A stretch of DNA of 64,000 nucleotides, taken from NCBI GenBank assembly GCA_016586335.1, contig BLYE01000156.1:1-64000 (forward strand), given 5' to 3'. Of the stretch, positions 43,895 through 53,777 are shown one piece after another (position 1 is the stretch's first letter; each line of letters begins with the position of its first letter). The DNA comes from Nitzschia putrida. Its lineage: Eukaryota > Bacillariophyta > Bacillariophyceae > Bacillariales > Bacillariaceae. The notes below the pieces were generated by a model. It saw nothing but the letters and a program-made list of their open reading frames with translations. It was not told the DNA's origin and did no database searches. The position numbers and the translations under genes are program-made.

Positions 43895-44662
43895 ATGGCA
43901 CCCTCCGAACCATCAGCAGAGAAACGAAAAGCAGCTTCACTCAACGAAGTTGTCTTTGTTGTTTGTCCAGGAGCATCATCCAAGGAACCCACAGAACTCA
44001 AGAATGCACTCGAGCAGCTAGGGTCTACCATAGTTCTGCAAAAGTGGAAAGGTATCATGCCGAATCATGCCAAAGCCAACATCAATCTGGTCCTGGAGAC
44101 ATGTCAAGAGGCCACAAAGAAGTACCCTAAAAAGTCTATCATATTGGCAGGACACTCTTTTGGAACGCGCATCATTGTCATGCTCCTGACCAACATAGAC
44201 AATGGCACTATTGACGAATTCCCGAAATCGCTGGTCACAGACGTTGCCATTCTGGAATCCTATCCCTTGTATGGACCGAGTCCACCAAAGCCGACTACTG
44301 ATAGGGCGGCTACGCTTGAAAAGGCACCTAGCGCTCTTCGCTGTCTATTTTTCTCTGGCGAAAAAGATGAATTCTTGGACAGATGCAAAGCATGGCGGGG
44401 CAGCGAGGCTAATATTGGGGAAGCAGCTTTGAAGGAAGTCGTCGACAAAATGCCAAGTTCTCAGAGTGCAAAAATCATTATGGTTCCTGATGGAAAGCAC
44501 AATGCCTTGAAAGCTACTAAAGCCAAACAACATGATGTGGTGAGCACATTTCTGGACGCCGCCAGATCCATGTTGAACGACTCCTATCTTCTCCAATGTA
44601 CCAGCAAGGATACTCCAATCACGCAATTCTTTGCTCCGGTAAGCAAAAAGCCGAAGCGTTAG
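43895..44662 (+). CDS. KANL3/TEX30-type alpha/beta hydrolase with PIP-box-like C-terminus
   Basis: Single exon, 255 residues; start in context ACCATGG. An alpha/beta-hydrolase fold is visible: VVFVVCPGASSK (oxyanion strand), IILAGHSFGTRIIVMLL with nucleophile Ser in GHSFG (about residue 88), LRCLFFSGEKDEFLD with the acid Asp/Glu, and MVPDGKHNAL with the catalytic His. These are features of the KANL3/TEX30/YcjY group; KANL3 is part of the NSL histone acetyltransferase complex, TEX30 is a putative hydrolase. The tail reads TSKDTPITQFFAPVSKKPKR, combining a PIP-box-like I-x-x-F-F and a basic nuclear signal. Substrate unknown. That suggests nuclear location; the PCNA link is inferred. Confidence 0.8.
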   Translation: MAPSEPSAEKRKAASLNEVVFVVCPGASSKEPTELKNALEQLGSTIVLQKWKGIMPNHAKANINLVLETCQEATKKYPKKSIILAGHSFGTRIIVMLLTNIDNGTIDEFPKSLVTDVAILESYPLYGPSPPKPTTDRAATLEKAPSALRCLFFSGEKDEFLDRCKAWRGSEANIGEAALKEVVDKMPSSQSAKIIMVPDGKHNALKATKAKQHDVVSTFLDAARSMLNDSYLLQCTSKDTPITQFFAPVSKKPKR

Positions 44663-45053
44663 GCTAAGTTTGTCTCCTTTAGTAATTTGTAGCTATACAA
44701 GTTCTTTTTGGCGACTGGATCGTGGGGGTCATGTGCTTTGTGATGGCAGTGTTCCGAGTGGAGAAACTGCAGCCGGTATCCGGGAGTGCTGTTCCTGCAA
44801 GTATTGAAACGTTGGGTCAATCCACATGGTCAATTTCGCCAATGTTTGGGGCACACAAGAGAAGCCTTTCCATGGTACGGACTACGTACAATTCTACGAC
44901 ACAAGTTGTCGGAGTCGAACAAGAGTCGGTTAGTTGGGACCACCCTCACTCGAAATATTTAAGAGACGAAACTGCACCCGCTGAATAGAAAGTGGGAAAC
45001 TTGTCCAGAAGACAAGCACACACCACATCATTGAGAAGAATCTACTTTCGAGA
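44663..45053. other. Intergenic, no feature seen
   Basis: 391 bp between two plus-strand genes; upstream region of WW-cyclin Y copy 1. The 88-codon ORF at 44722-44988 has no recognisable features. Confidence 0.35.
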
Positions 45054-47021
45054 ATGGGCTTGCTAGGTTTGGACGGCGATAACGATGAACTCCAGTTCCT
45101 CAGAAATCTTCACATCGTGGCTGATAAGAATAGGAGGCGAGCTAGAAGGGAAGCGACAAACTATGACGACGCAAACTTGAGCCCAGTGCTCCAAGAACTG
45201 CTGCAAGATCTCAGCTTTTGGGATGTATCGGCAGGGAATCCCAAAGTGAAAAGAGACCAAAAACAAAAACCTGCAGCAAGAAACTCCACGTTTACTTTTG
45301 GTACATCGCTTTCGTCAGAATTGCTGGGTAATTTGTGCCAATCGACAGGCAGTAGAGATGCTGCAGGTCATGACCAAAAACCAGATGTGGTGGCTTCGCC
45401 AGAAAAGCCAATCTGGAAGAGTGCCACTGATCCTGTATCTGGGCGAACATATTACTACGATGTGATCACACGAAAAACGCAGTGGAATGAACCTCCGGAG
45501 GTCAAGGCAGAGAGAATCCGTCGCAAGGAAGAACAACGCCGACGAGACAAAGAATTCTTCAAGGAAATGGAGTGTAACATCGAGCAATCACTGGCTCGAG
45601 GAGAACTCATCCCCGGTATTCCTTGTCCCGGAAACAATGGTAGCGACAACGATTGTCCTCCTTGTTCTGCTGAGGCAATCGGTCCACCTCTAGAGCCGAT
45701 CCCTTCCGTGTCACCTACTGCCGATGGATCCAATGGAAAAGTTCGGGTCCGTACCATTTCGGGAATGGACGAGGTCTTACTGGCGGAGCTTCGGGACGAC
45801 TCGAACGTATTGCCACCCCTGCACCAGCCGCCCAAGGCTCGCGAAGCTAGTATTGTTTATGCCAAACAGAGTGGCTTCAGTTCTGTGAGCGAAGTCCGGT
45901 CTGGCAGGCCCCCCATGCCACATCGTCCCTACAGCAATGATATGGTTTCCTTTGAGGGTGCACCTGACGTGAAAGGTGCGAAGGATCCGCAAACCATTGA
46001 CCGTCAAGGTTCCGATTCAGAGCTAGCTGGAGAGGCGCTGCTGGACGGTCCCTTGCAAACGGACAACGATGTCATCGGTGAACTTCCCATGGCATGCAAA
46101 CCCATCGCTATCGCACAACATTCCCGCCGCAATACTGGCGGAACCATCTACATCGAGAATACTATTTACAACCCTGATATCCAAGCTACGATCAAATGTG
46201 TCTGTGGTGTATACCGCGCCCACATTGTTCAGGCCGAGGAGGAGAAGTCCTTCTCCATGTCGTCCCAGGATGTTTCTGATTGCGCAGAAATTTTCTCTGA
46301 CCAATATGGAATGGATCTGTACTCGGCACCGGAGCCAACTTCGCAGGTCCCCTCCTACCAGGAGGTTCTTGGCTTTTATGATGCGTTCTATGGTCGCTCT
46401 CAAATGGAGCATGACACGATCATCATGAGCTTGATCTACGTTGAACGCTTGGTGAAGGCCTCGAATGGTGCCATTAGACCAGCACCCTGGAACTGGCGCT
46501 CAATTTTGTTTTCCTGTATGGTTTTGGCTAGCAAAGTGTGGGATGATATGAGCATGTGGAACATCGATTTTTCCAATGTCAGTGCCGCAACTCGTGGTTT
46601 GGCGCGTTTCACGCTGCCTCGAATCAACGAGTTGGAATTAACTTTGTTGAAGAGTTTGAACTTTGATGTGAGGGTACCAGCAAGTGAGTACGCCAAGTAC
46701 TATTTCTTGATCCGAACCATGCTCCTTCGAAGCGGTTTGGTCAAGGGAGCGACGGCTCCTCTTCAACGAAAGGGCGATGATTTTGATTTCATGGAAACCA
46801 AAACACAGAATTACCAGGACAAGACCATGGCCAGCAAAACATTCAAATTCCATGACACAACTCGAGGGAACTACAACAATACTCCCCTTGTATTGGCAGA
46901 GGTCCCAATGAGGGCACGTGTTCAAAGTTTGGATGGTGTCCTCAAATGGCTCGATACTTCGAGCGACAAAACTGGGCCCATTCGTCGGGATAATGTGAGT
47001 TTGGAGCAGTTGGTCGGATAG
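45054..47021 (+). CDS. WW-domain cyclin Y-like protein, copy 1
   Basis: Single exon, 655 residues. Residues about 118-147 are a WW domain: IWKSATDPVSGRTYYYDVIT with Trp121, the Tyr triplet 133-135, Trp144 and Pro147. A coiled helix rich in Arg/Glu follows (KEFFKEMECNIEQSLARGE), then VRTISGMDEVLLAELRDD. The last 260 residues are a cyclin of the CCNY type: YVERLVKASNGAIRPAPWNW, CMVLASKVWDDMSMWNIDFS, RINELELTLLKSLNFDVRVP and ASEYAKYYFLIRTMLL. Cyclin Y binds PFTAIRE/PCTAIRE-type CDKs (CDK14/16) with 14-3-3 in animals; Pho80 is a fungal cousin. The WW module probably recruits Pro-rich partners. A paralogue with the same architecture lies 7.7 kb downstream. Confidence 0.92.
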   Translation: MGLLGLDGDNDELQFLRNLHIVADKNRRRARREATNYDDANLSPVLQELLQDLSFWDVSAGNPKVKRDQKQKPAARNSTFTFGTSLSSELLGNLCQSTGSRDAAGHDQKPDVVASPEKPIWKSATDPVSGRTYYYDVITRKTQWNEPPEVKAERIRRKEEQRRRDKEFFKEMECNIEQSLARGELIPGIPCPGNNGSDNDCPPCSAEAIGPPLEPIPSVSPTADGSNGKVRVRTISGMDEVLLAELRDDSNVLPPLHQPPKAREASIVYAKQSGFSSVSEVRSGRPPMPHRPYSNDMVSFEGAPDVKGAKDPQTIDRQGSDSELAGEALLDGPLQTDNDVIGELPMACKPIAIAQHSRRNTGGTIYIENTIYNPDIQATIKCVCGVYRAHIVQAEEEKSFSMSSQDVSDCAEIFSDQYGMDLYSAPEPTSQVPSYQEVLGFYDAFYGRSQMEHDTIIMSLIYVERLVKASNGAIRPAPWNWRSILFSCMVLASKVWDDMSMWNIDFSNVSAATRGLARFTLPRINELELTLLKSLNFDVRVPASEYAKYYFLIRTMLLRSGLVKGATAPLQRKGDDFDFMETKTQNYQDKTMASKTFKFHDTTRGNYNNTPLVLAEVPMRARVQSLDGVLKWLDTSSDKTGPIRRDNVSLEQLVG

Positions 47022-47336
47022 CTAAGAACGATACACGTACGTTCATATGCACATAGAATGATTAAGACTAGAGAGGTTGTAACCAACCGTTGACAATTTC
47101 TTTGTTTGACATAGATCTGTAAGAGTGTTTCTATTCATTGCTTCCAATCTTGCTCCAGGAATTCAATTTGTATACTGGTACACTGTATGATAGACACACC
47201 AAAGTTCCACCAAAGGGTACTGGTATTCTTACTAGAGTACAAGATTTTCTGTATGGTTGATCTATGTTTTCATGAAATACCCTAGGTAAGTCCTGTGAGG
47301 ACCCAATGAAAAAGTTAACAGAGGAGCATCCCTCTA
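47022..47336. other. Intergenic (convergent), no feature seen
   Basis: 315 bp between converging 3' ends. Only AT-rich 3' flanks; no gene seen. Confidence 0.35.
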
Positions 47337-49011
47337 TTAATCCCGCTTAGGATCCCAAGTCCAAAGGTTGGCAAACCACTTTTCACCGTCAACAACAGGC
47401 ATAGCAGCGTGTTGGCTCAGGTCATCCAAGTTGCCATCGGGGTTTTTCATGTAGAAAATCATTGCCTTTCCGCGTTTGGGAACTGCCTTGACGGCATCAT
47501 CAGTTTCAGCGTTTCTCCAACGAGGGAACGCTGTTTCACCTCCAACCATTCCCTCGTTCAAGTACATACACAAGTTGATCGAACGAGATGGGGCGTTAGG
47601 TTGGGTGTCTGGGTATCCAAAATCGTGGTGCGCGGTGTACTGTTGACCTTGGTCATAGTGAACAATTTGCAAGTCTTCGTTAATGGCACGTGTAGTATCG
47701 GGGTAATCTGGGGCTTCGTCAACTGAATGCTGACGGAAAAGGGCTTCTTCGATTTGGAGAACGTCAGCCCCACGACGGATGATGGCATCCATGATTGGGC
47801 TACTTTGACGGGGAAGCCAAGTAGTGCGACTCGTTCTGACATCCGAAACACTTGAGTCTTCAGGGCTGGAACCTGTAGTAGATCGAACCAAGTTTTTCTT
47901 GAGCGCGAGATCAAGAAGACTTTAGAAAGCAAAGAGGGCAAACTGTGAGATTTTCGTGTACAAAGTGTTGGATTTGTTGTGAGGGGTATCATACTTACTG
48001 GTCCACTTCCACATCAGACAAAAAGCCGTCAATTTGGAAAATTCGAGGAGCTACTGAAACGGCAGTGATGGTGATATTCAAAATACCAGGGGCTCTGTAT
48101 TGTTGAAGAGCAGGTCCGGCAGTTGCATTTCTGCGCATTTCGGCTTGACTCAATCGATGGAGTTCGTCATCAGGTGGCAATTCGACAAAGTGATTCTCGA
48201 GCGTTTGGATTTGGTGCTGTTGTCCAAAGTAGTCCGCCCTCCAGATGTGGTGACGAGGAGTTTGGGTAGGGTAGTTTCCCAACCACTCAGAGCCGCCGGT
48301 GAAGTTCTTATATTTAGGAGCGAATTCGCGGTTGAATTGAGCGGCGTCGTACAACTCCTTTTGACTGGGCTTGAGGTTGACATACGAGAGTGTTGGTCCG
48401 CTGTGAACCCCAGCAGAAGGATCTTTTGCATCGTTTTGAACAAAAGGATCACAATAGTATACAGATGTTCCCTCCGTCATTCGGAAGGAGCATACGACCT
48501 CCTGGGTCTTTGGGCGAATAAAGTAGAAAACATGTGATGGAAAGGTACAAGTACCCGTGGACTCAAAAGGTCCAGCATGGGCAATAAAGTTTCCTGGTGA
48601 TCCATGGCCGCTGTCCCAGTACAAGTCCAACCTCTCTGGGGACATGTTAACGAACTTTCCGGCTTGGCCATTGAATTTGGGTTCTTGTTCGACGCGAGAT
48701 CCTGGAGCTTCACGGTAAAAGCTACTGATGTCAGCACGTCGGTATGCCTTGAAGTCCAAACCTGGCATTTGTTCTAGCATGGGATCATCCTCTACAGGCT
48801 CCAAGATGGGTTTGATCAACTTGATCTCCCCCTGAGCAGATGGGTATGATGCCATGCATGATCCGTCGCCATCCAAGTTGGTACATTGGCGATCGGCATT
48901 TTCTTGGACAGTCGCACCAAGAGTTGGTTGAGCAAGAACAGGATCACTTGGGAGCAATCCGATCAAGAATATCGTCACCAGAACGAAGGATGAAGTGTTT
49001 CTGTAAAGCAT
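47337..49011 (-). CDS. Secreted/ER prolyl 4-hydroxylase-like 2OG-Fe(II) dioxygenase
   Basis: Exons 49011-47999 and 47919-47337 (79-nt intron, phase 2) encode 531 residues. The N-terminus (TSSFVLVTIFLIGLLPSDPV, then LA) is a signal peptide. The first 300 residues form an uncharacterised luminal domain with several Cys and N-x-S/T sites (NFTGGSEWLGNYPTQTPRHH). The C-terminal third is a P4H catalytic core: IDGFLSDVEVDHLLDLALKK, HYDQGQQYTAHHDFGYPDT with Fe ligands His/Asp, YLNEGMVGGETAFPRW, and QHAAMPVVDGEKWFANLWTW with the distal His and 2OG-binding Lys. Such enzymes hydroxylate prolines of secreted or cell-wall proteins (HRGP-type in algae). The large N-terminal domain is unlike plant P4H (about 290 residues). 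Conserved in diatoms in my recollection. Confidence 0.88.
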
Positions 49012-49697
49012 TCGAAAATCTTTTCCAAATCAAATTGACAACTTTGTGAGTGTTTTTTCTGTTTGGACGACGTAGGCATCCAATTTGTTGCTTCGGGTTC
49101 GTTGCACTGTTCGGGTTACAAAAGTCATCATTGAGTGAGCATAATATTGAACACCACCCCAGAGATCGGTATTTTCGCTCGGATAGTCGCACAATAGTTT
49201 AGTCGGACTTAGAAAAGTCACGATTGTTGGAGTGCATCACCCCGATCGTGGTTATCCGTCAAGAAAACGAACCTGATGGTATCTACGAAGGGAGGGGCTA
49301 CGGTATTTCTATTGTTGCCGATATTGGGCCACTTTGCTACCACTGGGTTCTCAGTCTCCCCGTAAACCCACAGCAACGCCTTCTCGATCCAAGCTCCCTC
49401 TTCTTGTTTGACATAAATGTTTAATTTTTTCAACAAGAACGGAAATCTGCTGTAGTAAGTCTCTCATGGTCCAAGTGGTGGTTGTCTCTCCTCCAGCAAT
49501 ATCTGTGTTTTCGCACATAGCTTCCAGTCCCTACCAAATCGGTCCCGTGACTATTGTGGTTATGGGGTTGTTGGGAACCCGACCACGGACGGAACGTTGG
49601 CACCCGTCCATCCTCCATCCTTACAACCAACACCATCTTTTTCTTTCCACCACAACATCATATTGGACGGTAACCAGAAAGTGTTCATTTTCCTACA
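49012..49697. promoter_or_regulatory. Divergent intergenic region P4H / pseudouridine synthase
   Basis: 686 bp between divergent starts, with promoters for both. Small ORFs (up to 87 codons) lack coding features. No tRNA or repeat seen. Confidence 0.35.
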
Positions 49698-50633
49698 ATG
49701 TTCTCTTTTCAAAGTGCCTCAATTACTAGCAGAATAGGAAGTATTACACTTCGACACTTTGCACGAGGACGCTCTGGCAAGGGAAAGCAGGTGTTTCGGG
49801 CAGACAGAGTCCTTTCGAATAGAGGGTGGGGAAGTCGCTCGGAATGTTTTGAGGTTCTTCAGCGTCGCCGTGTCTTTGTAGAAGACGATCAAGTCGAAGA
49901 AGGAATGCGCAGGTTGTTGGGTCCTTCTGAGAAGATTCCCATGGATGTTGGTCTATGGATTGATGGAAAGCGTGAGGTCCCCAAGCCGCCACCTCTTCTG
50001 CAAGTCTACAACAAACCAAAATGGGTACTGAGTGTGATGAAAGATGACAAGGGAAGAAAGAACTTGGGAGAACTAGACTTTGTGGACAAGCTACACCCTG
50101 TAGGACGCCTCGACTATGACTCTTCTGGGTTGCTCTTGTTCAGCTCCGACGGAGACCTAACCAATCGTCTTCTGCATCCAAGCTTCAAGGTTCCAAAGGA
50201 GTACACAGCTCTGGTTGTTGGCAGTGTGACAGAGGACGAACTCAGAAATAAACTGAAAAAGGGAGTCGTCACCAGTATGGGAACATACTCGGCAAACTTA
50301 GTGTCTACGACACCCATTCCTTCTTCTCAAGTTGGTCCTCTCGTCAAGGGCATCCAGCATGACCAACCTCCTGAATATGATATGGAAAGGTTGGAAGAAA
50401 AAGGTCTATTGTCTTATAAAGACGCCACGGAGCTTACAGAAGTTTGCTTGACGGTTCATGATGGAAAGTACAGACTGGTGCGGCGTATGCTTGCCAATGT
50501 TGGGTACCCCGTGATTGCCCTCCGACGTGAGAAAGTTGGTGACATCGTTTTGGGGGACTTGGAGCCCGGTACACACAGGGATCTATCCGAGGCGGAACTA
50601 CAGTGGGTATATAAGCTACTCGCGAAGAAGTAA
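49698..50633 (+). CDS. RsuA/RluB-family pseudouridine synthase, organelle-targeted
   Basis: Single exon, 311 residues. The N-terminus (MFSFQSASITSRIGSITLRH) is basic, hydroxylated and free of acidic residues, like a mitochondrial or plastid leader. An S4 RNA-binding domain follows (RADRVLSNRGWGSRSECFEV). The catalytic domain has LQVYNKPKWVLSVMKD, the RluB/RsuA signature HPVGRLDYDSSGLLLFSSDG with catalytic Asp at about residue 140, RLLHPSFKVPKEYTALVVG, and the C-terminal VHDGKYRLVRRMLANVGYPV. These enzymes make pseudouridine in rRNA (RsuA: U516 of 16S; RluB/E/F: 23S); which site applies here cannot be told. Two short insertions around residues 200-245 are extra to bacterial forms. Transfer from an organelle ancestor is likely, inferred from the leader. 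Confidence 0.9.
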   Translation: MFSFQSASITSRIGSITLRHFARGRSGKGKQVFRADRVLSNRGWGSRSECFEVLQRRRVFVEDDQVEEGMRRLLGPSEKIPMDVGLWIDGKREVPKPPPLLQVYNKPKWVLSVMKDDKGRKNLGELDFVDKLHPVGRLDYDSSGLLLFSSDGDLTNRLLHPSFKVPKEYTALVVGSVTEDELRNKLKKGVVTSMGTYSANLVSTTPIPSSQVGPLVKGIQHDQPPEYDMERLEEKGLLSYKDATELTEVCLTVHDGKYRLVRRMLANVGYPVIALRREKVGDIVLGDLEPGTHRDLSEAELQWVYKLLAKK

Positions 50634-50752
50634 AACGACCCAAGTACTAGAATAGAGATAGTATGAATTCAAACGCGCAATACGCCTAACTCCAACGATG
50701 TTGTAAAAGGAACAACATACTCCCCACTCCCCATCACCAAAGACACATCAAC

Positions 50753-51776
50753 TTAGGCATCCTCAGCTTTCTTGACTTCAGTTTCGACGGCCCCGTCCGA
50801 CTCCGAACCCACTTCCGAGTCTGTCTCCCCAGCAAACGTCTCTTGACACATCTTGGAAACCAAGTTAGAGCCCTTGAAACGTGGGGCGATGGCGTTGTGA
50901 GTACTCTCCACATGCGCAAACTCCAAGCGAGTGAACACTCGAAGACGATTGCGAGTGTGAGCTGGCTTCTTCTTCTTATACTCCTGTGGGCAAATGTCGG
51001 TGAGTTCGTAGACACTGAGGTAGATGGGCTGGTTGCCAGATACGATGTTGAGCGAGAAAGGGCGGCAGCCAGGAACATTCATACTCTTCCACTTGATCCA
51101 ATCACAATAGGCGCTCCACAGACACATCGTGTAAGTGTTCTCAAGATTCCACTCAACGGAACCGGCCCCCATGCGTCGACGCCTCTTGACAGATTCGTTG
51201 GTCTCGTGAAGCTCATGTCCAAGCTCAGGAGGCTGTTCACCTGGTTTGGTGATGACAATACGGTCCATACTGGCTTCCACGGGGAAGGAGAGGTGTGTTT
51301 GCTCGTAGTTTCCCTCCTTGAGAACCTCGGGATCCAACTTGGACTTCTCGACTCCCCAGGAATAATGAAAGCCAGAGTTGATCCTTCGAATCATAGCCAA
51401 GAGGAAACCAGCTAGCCCCTTGGTGAACCTGGTCATCTTGATCATTTCTTCGACTTCGCACCCCAAAAACAGAGGCCCAGTTGGAACCTTCTTTAGCTTG
51501 ATTTGGAACTGGAACTCAAATCGTCGCTTGTATCCCTTCATGTAGTTGGAGATTCTCCTTGGAGTCTCTCCCACAGGCTTTTGCTCCTTGGCATCATCTA
51601 CGTCAGGGGTACGAATGAGGAGCATCGACATGTCCACTGAAGCATTCGTTGTCCAACTTGACGGGTTCACCGTTGGGAATAATCTCCTTGTCGGTGTCGC
51701 AGTTGACGATGGAAATGTTCTGCAGAGCAGGGTGATGGCCGGCATGTGTCTGGGCCTCACTCTGTTGAGGCGTCAT
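50753..51776 (-). CDS. DUF1769 (UPF0590-type) protein, interrupted by an apparent +1 frameshift
   Basis: Two overlapping frames form one family member. From ATG 51776 the first frame reads PNGEPVKLDNECFSGH and stops at 51603. The second frame, open from 51640 to 50753, starts VDMSMLLIRTPDVDD and continues through YKRRFEFQFQIKLKKVPTGP, LFLGCEVEEMIKM, SGFHYSWGVEKSKLD and DSFSLNIV-like RPFSLNIVSGNQPIYLSVYE. DUF1769 proteins run through all of these blocks; the strand VDMSMLLIRTPDV belongs right after FSG. A single-base excess near 51635-51640 would separate them. An intron that removes 40 nt (donor GTGGAC, acceptor CGTAG) restores frame but deletes the conserved strand. About 335-340 residues; function unknown. 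Confidence 0.7.
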
Positions 51777-52288
51777 TGTTTCTAATATCACGCAAACTAT
51801 GAACTACAAAAGGTACGACGCCGTTGTTGTCTCCAACGGTATCCTATTGACTGTGAATGAACAACCCTTTGGGTAGAATGCCCAGTGCTTGTTTCGGAAA
51901 TTGGAGCCACTGGTACGTTGAGAAAGCCGACGACTCGTCGTTAATTTCAGTGGTGAGACCTGCGTAGCCTACGACCACCGGTCTTACACAGTAGCCATTG
52001 TACTGCGCCCCACGTGGGAATATCCTGCCGTGGCGGAAGTGGAAGAACGGGGGCATTGGACACGCCGGCACATACATCCACAGAAGTATATCATTGGCCC
52101 AGCGACATGCAATCGTAGTTTTCCTATTCTTGAAAACGCGGGCCCATTCAACCTCCGGAAGGGGGACCGAAGGCAGGGAAATGTTAAAACCCGTTATTCT
52201 CCCCAATTTTTCGTTTCCAAGCAACTTGTATACCGCGCTATTTTTCTCTTACTTTTCAACCCTGGTTTGAACTCTATTCTTCAGACGT

Positions 52289-52308
52289 CACATGAGACAC
52301 CTCATGTG
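52289..52308. repeat. Short perfect hairpin CACATGAG/CTCATGTG
   Basis: An 8-bp stem with a 4-base loop (ACAC). CACATGAG recurs about 100 bp to the right. It is immediately followed by TGTGCAAAAGTTGGGT, which recurs 865 bp downstream next to the large foldback. Confidence 0.7.
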
Positions 52309-52341
52309 CAAAAGTTGGGTTCTTTTCTGTTTTTCCACTTA

Positions 52342-52525
52342 ATTTTAACACCAGGGAAAGGCCTCGAGATTTGAACATGGGTGCGATTCCTTCCCCGACT
52401 CTATCACATGAGGAACCTCCCCTCGTAGGATTTCTGTGTGGGGGCTACGTGCTGAAGTTAAAGCGACATGCGCCTCGTAAAATTCTACAGGAAAACTCAG
52501 TAGGGAAAACCCTAGGTGTTAAAAT
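52342..52525. repeat. Inverted repeat pair ATTTTAACACC ... GGTGTTAAAAT
   Basis: The 11-mer at 52342-52352 is exactly inverted at 52515-52525, enclosing 162 bp without an ORF. The same TTTAACACC core terminates the foldback at 53.2 kb, so these may be ends of related miniature elements. Confidence 0.55.
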
Positions 52526-53192
52526 AACGACACCCCATGAAAAGCTCTGTAGAATTAGTACCACGACATTCGTTCGATTTTCACATGGGCATTCCTTGGG
52601 CTTCTTTAACGTGAGGTTGGTTTTTACATGGGGTCCATTTTTTCCCCAATATTTTCACATCACGGACGTACCCACACGTTCATTTTGTACCGCTCATTTG
52701 GCTCAGGTGTGAAAGCACTATTCCTTGCGTAGAATCCTACATGAGACTTTGGTAGGGAATTTTCCGATGTGAAAACCAATTCAAGGAGTTTCTCCGAGAA
52801 TTCATTCAACACCGTACGGAAGGACAGGCTAGCAGGTGGTACAGCGTACGAAAACTGTACGGTACATACGCTTCACGTATGTCGAAAAGAGCATGCAAAT
52901 CACTGCTCCTGTATCCCTAGGTAGTATAAACTGACAATCAACTACTAGTACAGTAGGAGGTAGGGAACAAATTTGTCATTACTACTATTAATTCTACTAC
53001 AAGGATTCATCAATGCTTTTCCACCAGCACCACCTTGCTTTATTGTGCATTTTAGTACGAGTCTGTACAGGGTAATACTGTACGTACTCGTAGTAGGGCA
53101 AACGTCGTGACTGATGATTCATGACTGACACATGACCGACGCTCCGGAGAAACTCAGAAATTCCCGGTGTGCAAAAGTCGGGTACAAAACAG

Positions 53193-53249
53193 ACCTGGTG
53201 TTAAAGAATGACGACTTTTCAGAAAAGTCGTCTTTCTTTAACACCAGGT
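53193..53249. repeat. 57-nt near-perfect foldback (inverted repeat)
   Basis: The arms of 28 nt run ACCTGGTGTTAAAGAA... and back to ...TTTCTTTAACACCAGGT, with one mismatch and practically no loop. A transcript across it would form a long hairpin. It begins ten bases after a copy of TGTGCAAAAGTCGGGT. It could be a MITE core, a transcription-terminating hairpin or a small-RNA precursor. Confidence 0.85.
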
Positions 53250-53777
53250 ACATTTGGAAAATTGTATGATTAACACGCACAGCTATTAACGCGTTTTGGG
53301 AACCGAGGCCTTTTATTTTCTGGGGTGCTTCCAAATTTTTCAGGGGGATCTACCAAATTTTCACATTTCCCTGGCGAAATAATGGATAATGGCAGTGAAC
53401 GGTGGTATGTAGCTTCCGTAGCTTGACTATGTACAACGACAACCTTCTCTTCCTTTGGAAGATGATGGTGCAATAGAATTCTCTAATCACCAACGGATTG
53501 CCCATTGTGGGGAGATTAAGTATTGATGATACTTCGACAAATTTAGACACTTATAGTTTCCACTCGATGGCTATATCCATCGTCTTTGTGGGATACAACG
53601 GAGGATTCACAAAATGAAGAAGAGGTTATGATGGGCAAGATCTTTGATCAGGACGACAACTACATACAACCTTCTTGACAGTTGAACGCCTTCCAAAAGT
53701 GTACTAGATGATGATATCCCAATTCATCTTTGGCACTAGTGTTAGCCTGCACCCTTGCTGGTTGTTATTTGTTTCAG

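Larger units (their letters stand above)
51777..53777. other. Gene-poor region with inverted TTTAACACC repeats
   Basis: No confident gene. A minus ORF of 126 codons (51844-52224) has no recognisable feature. From about 52.28 to 53.25 kb the DNA is AT-rich and full of short related repeats: CACATGAG hairpin, TGTGCAAAAGTYGGGT twice, TTTAACACC in both orientations at four places, and TTTTCACATG-like words. It resembles a decayed non-autonomous element or foldback cluster. Confidence 0.5.

Noticed and set aside
51844..52224. 126-codon minus ORF as a gene
   Set aside because: No domain and no compositional bias; lies beside repeat-rich DNA.
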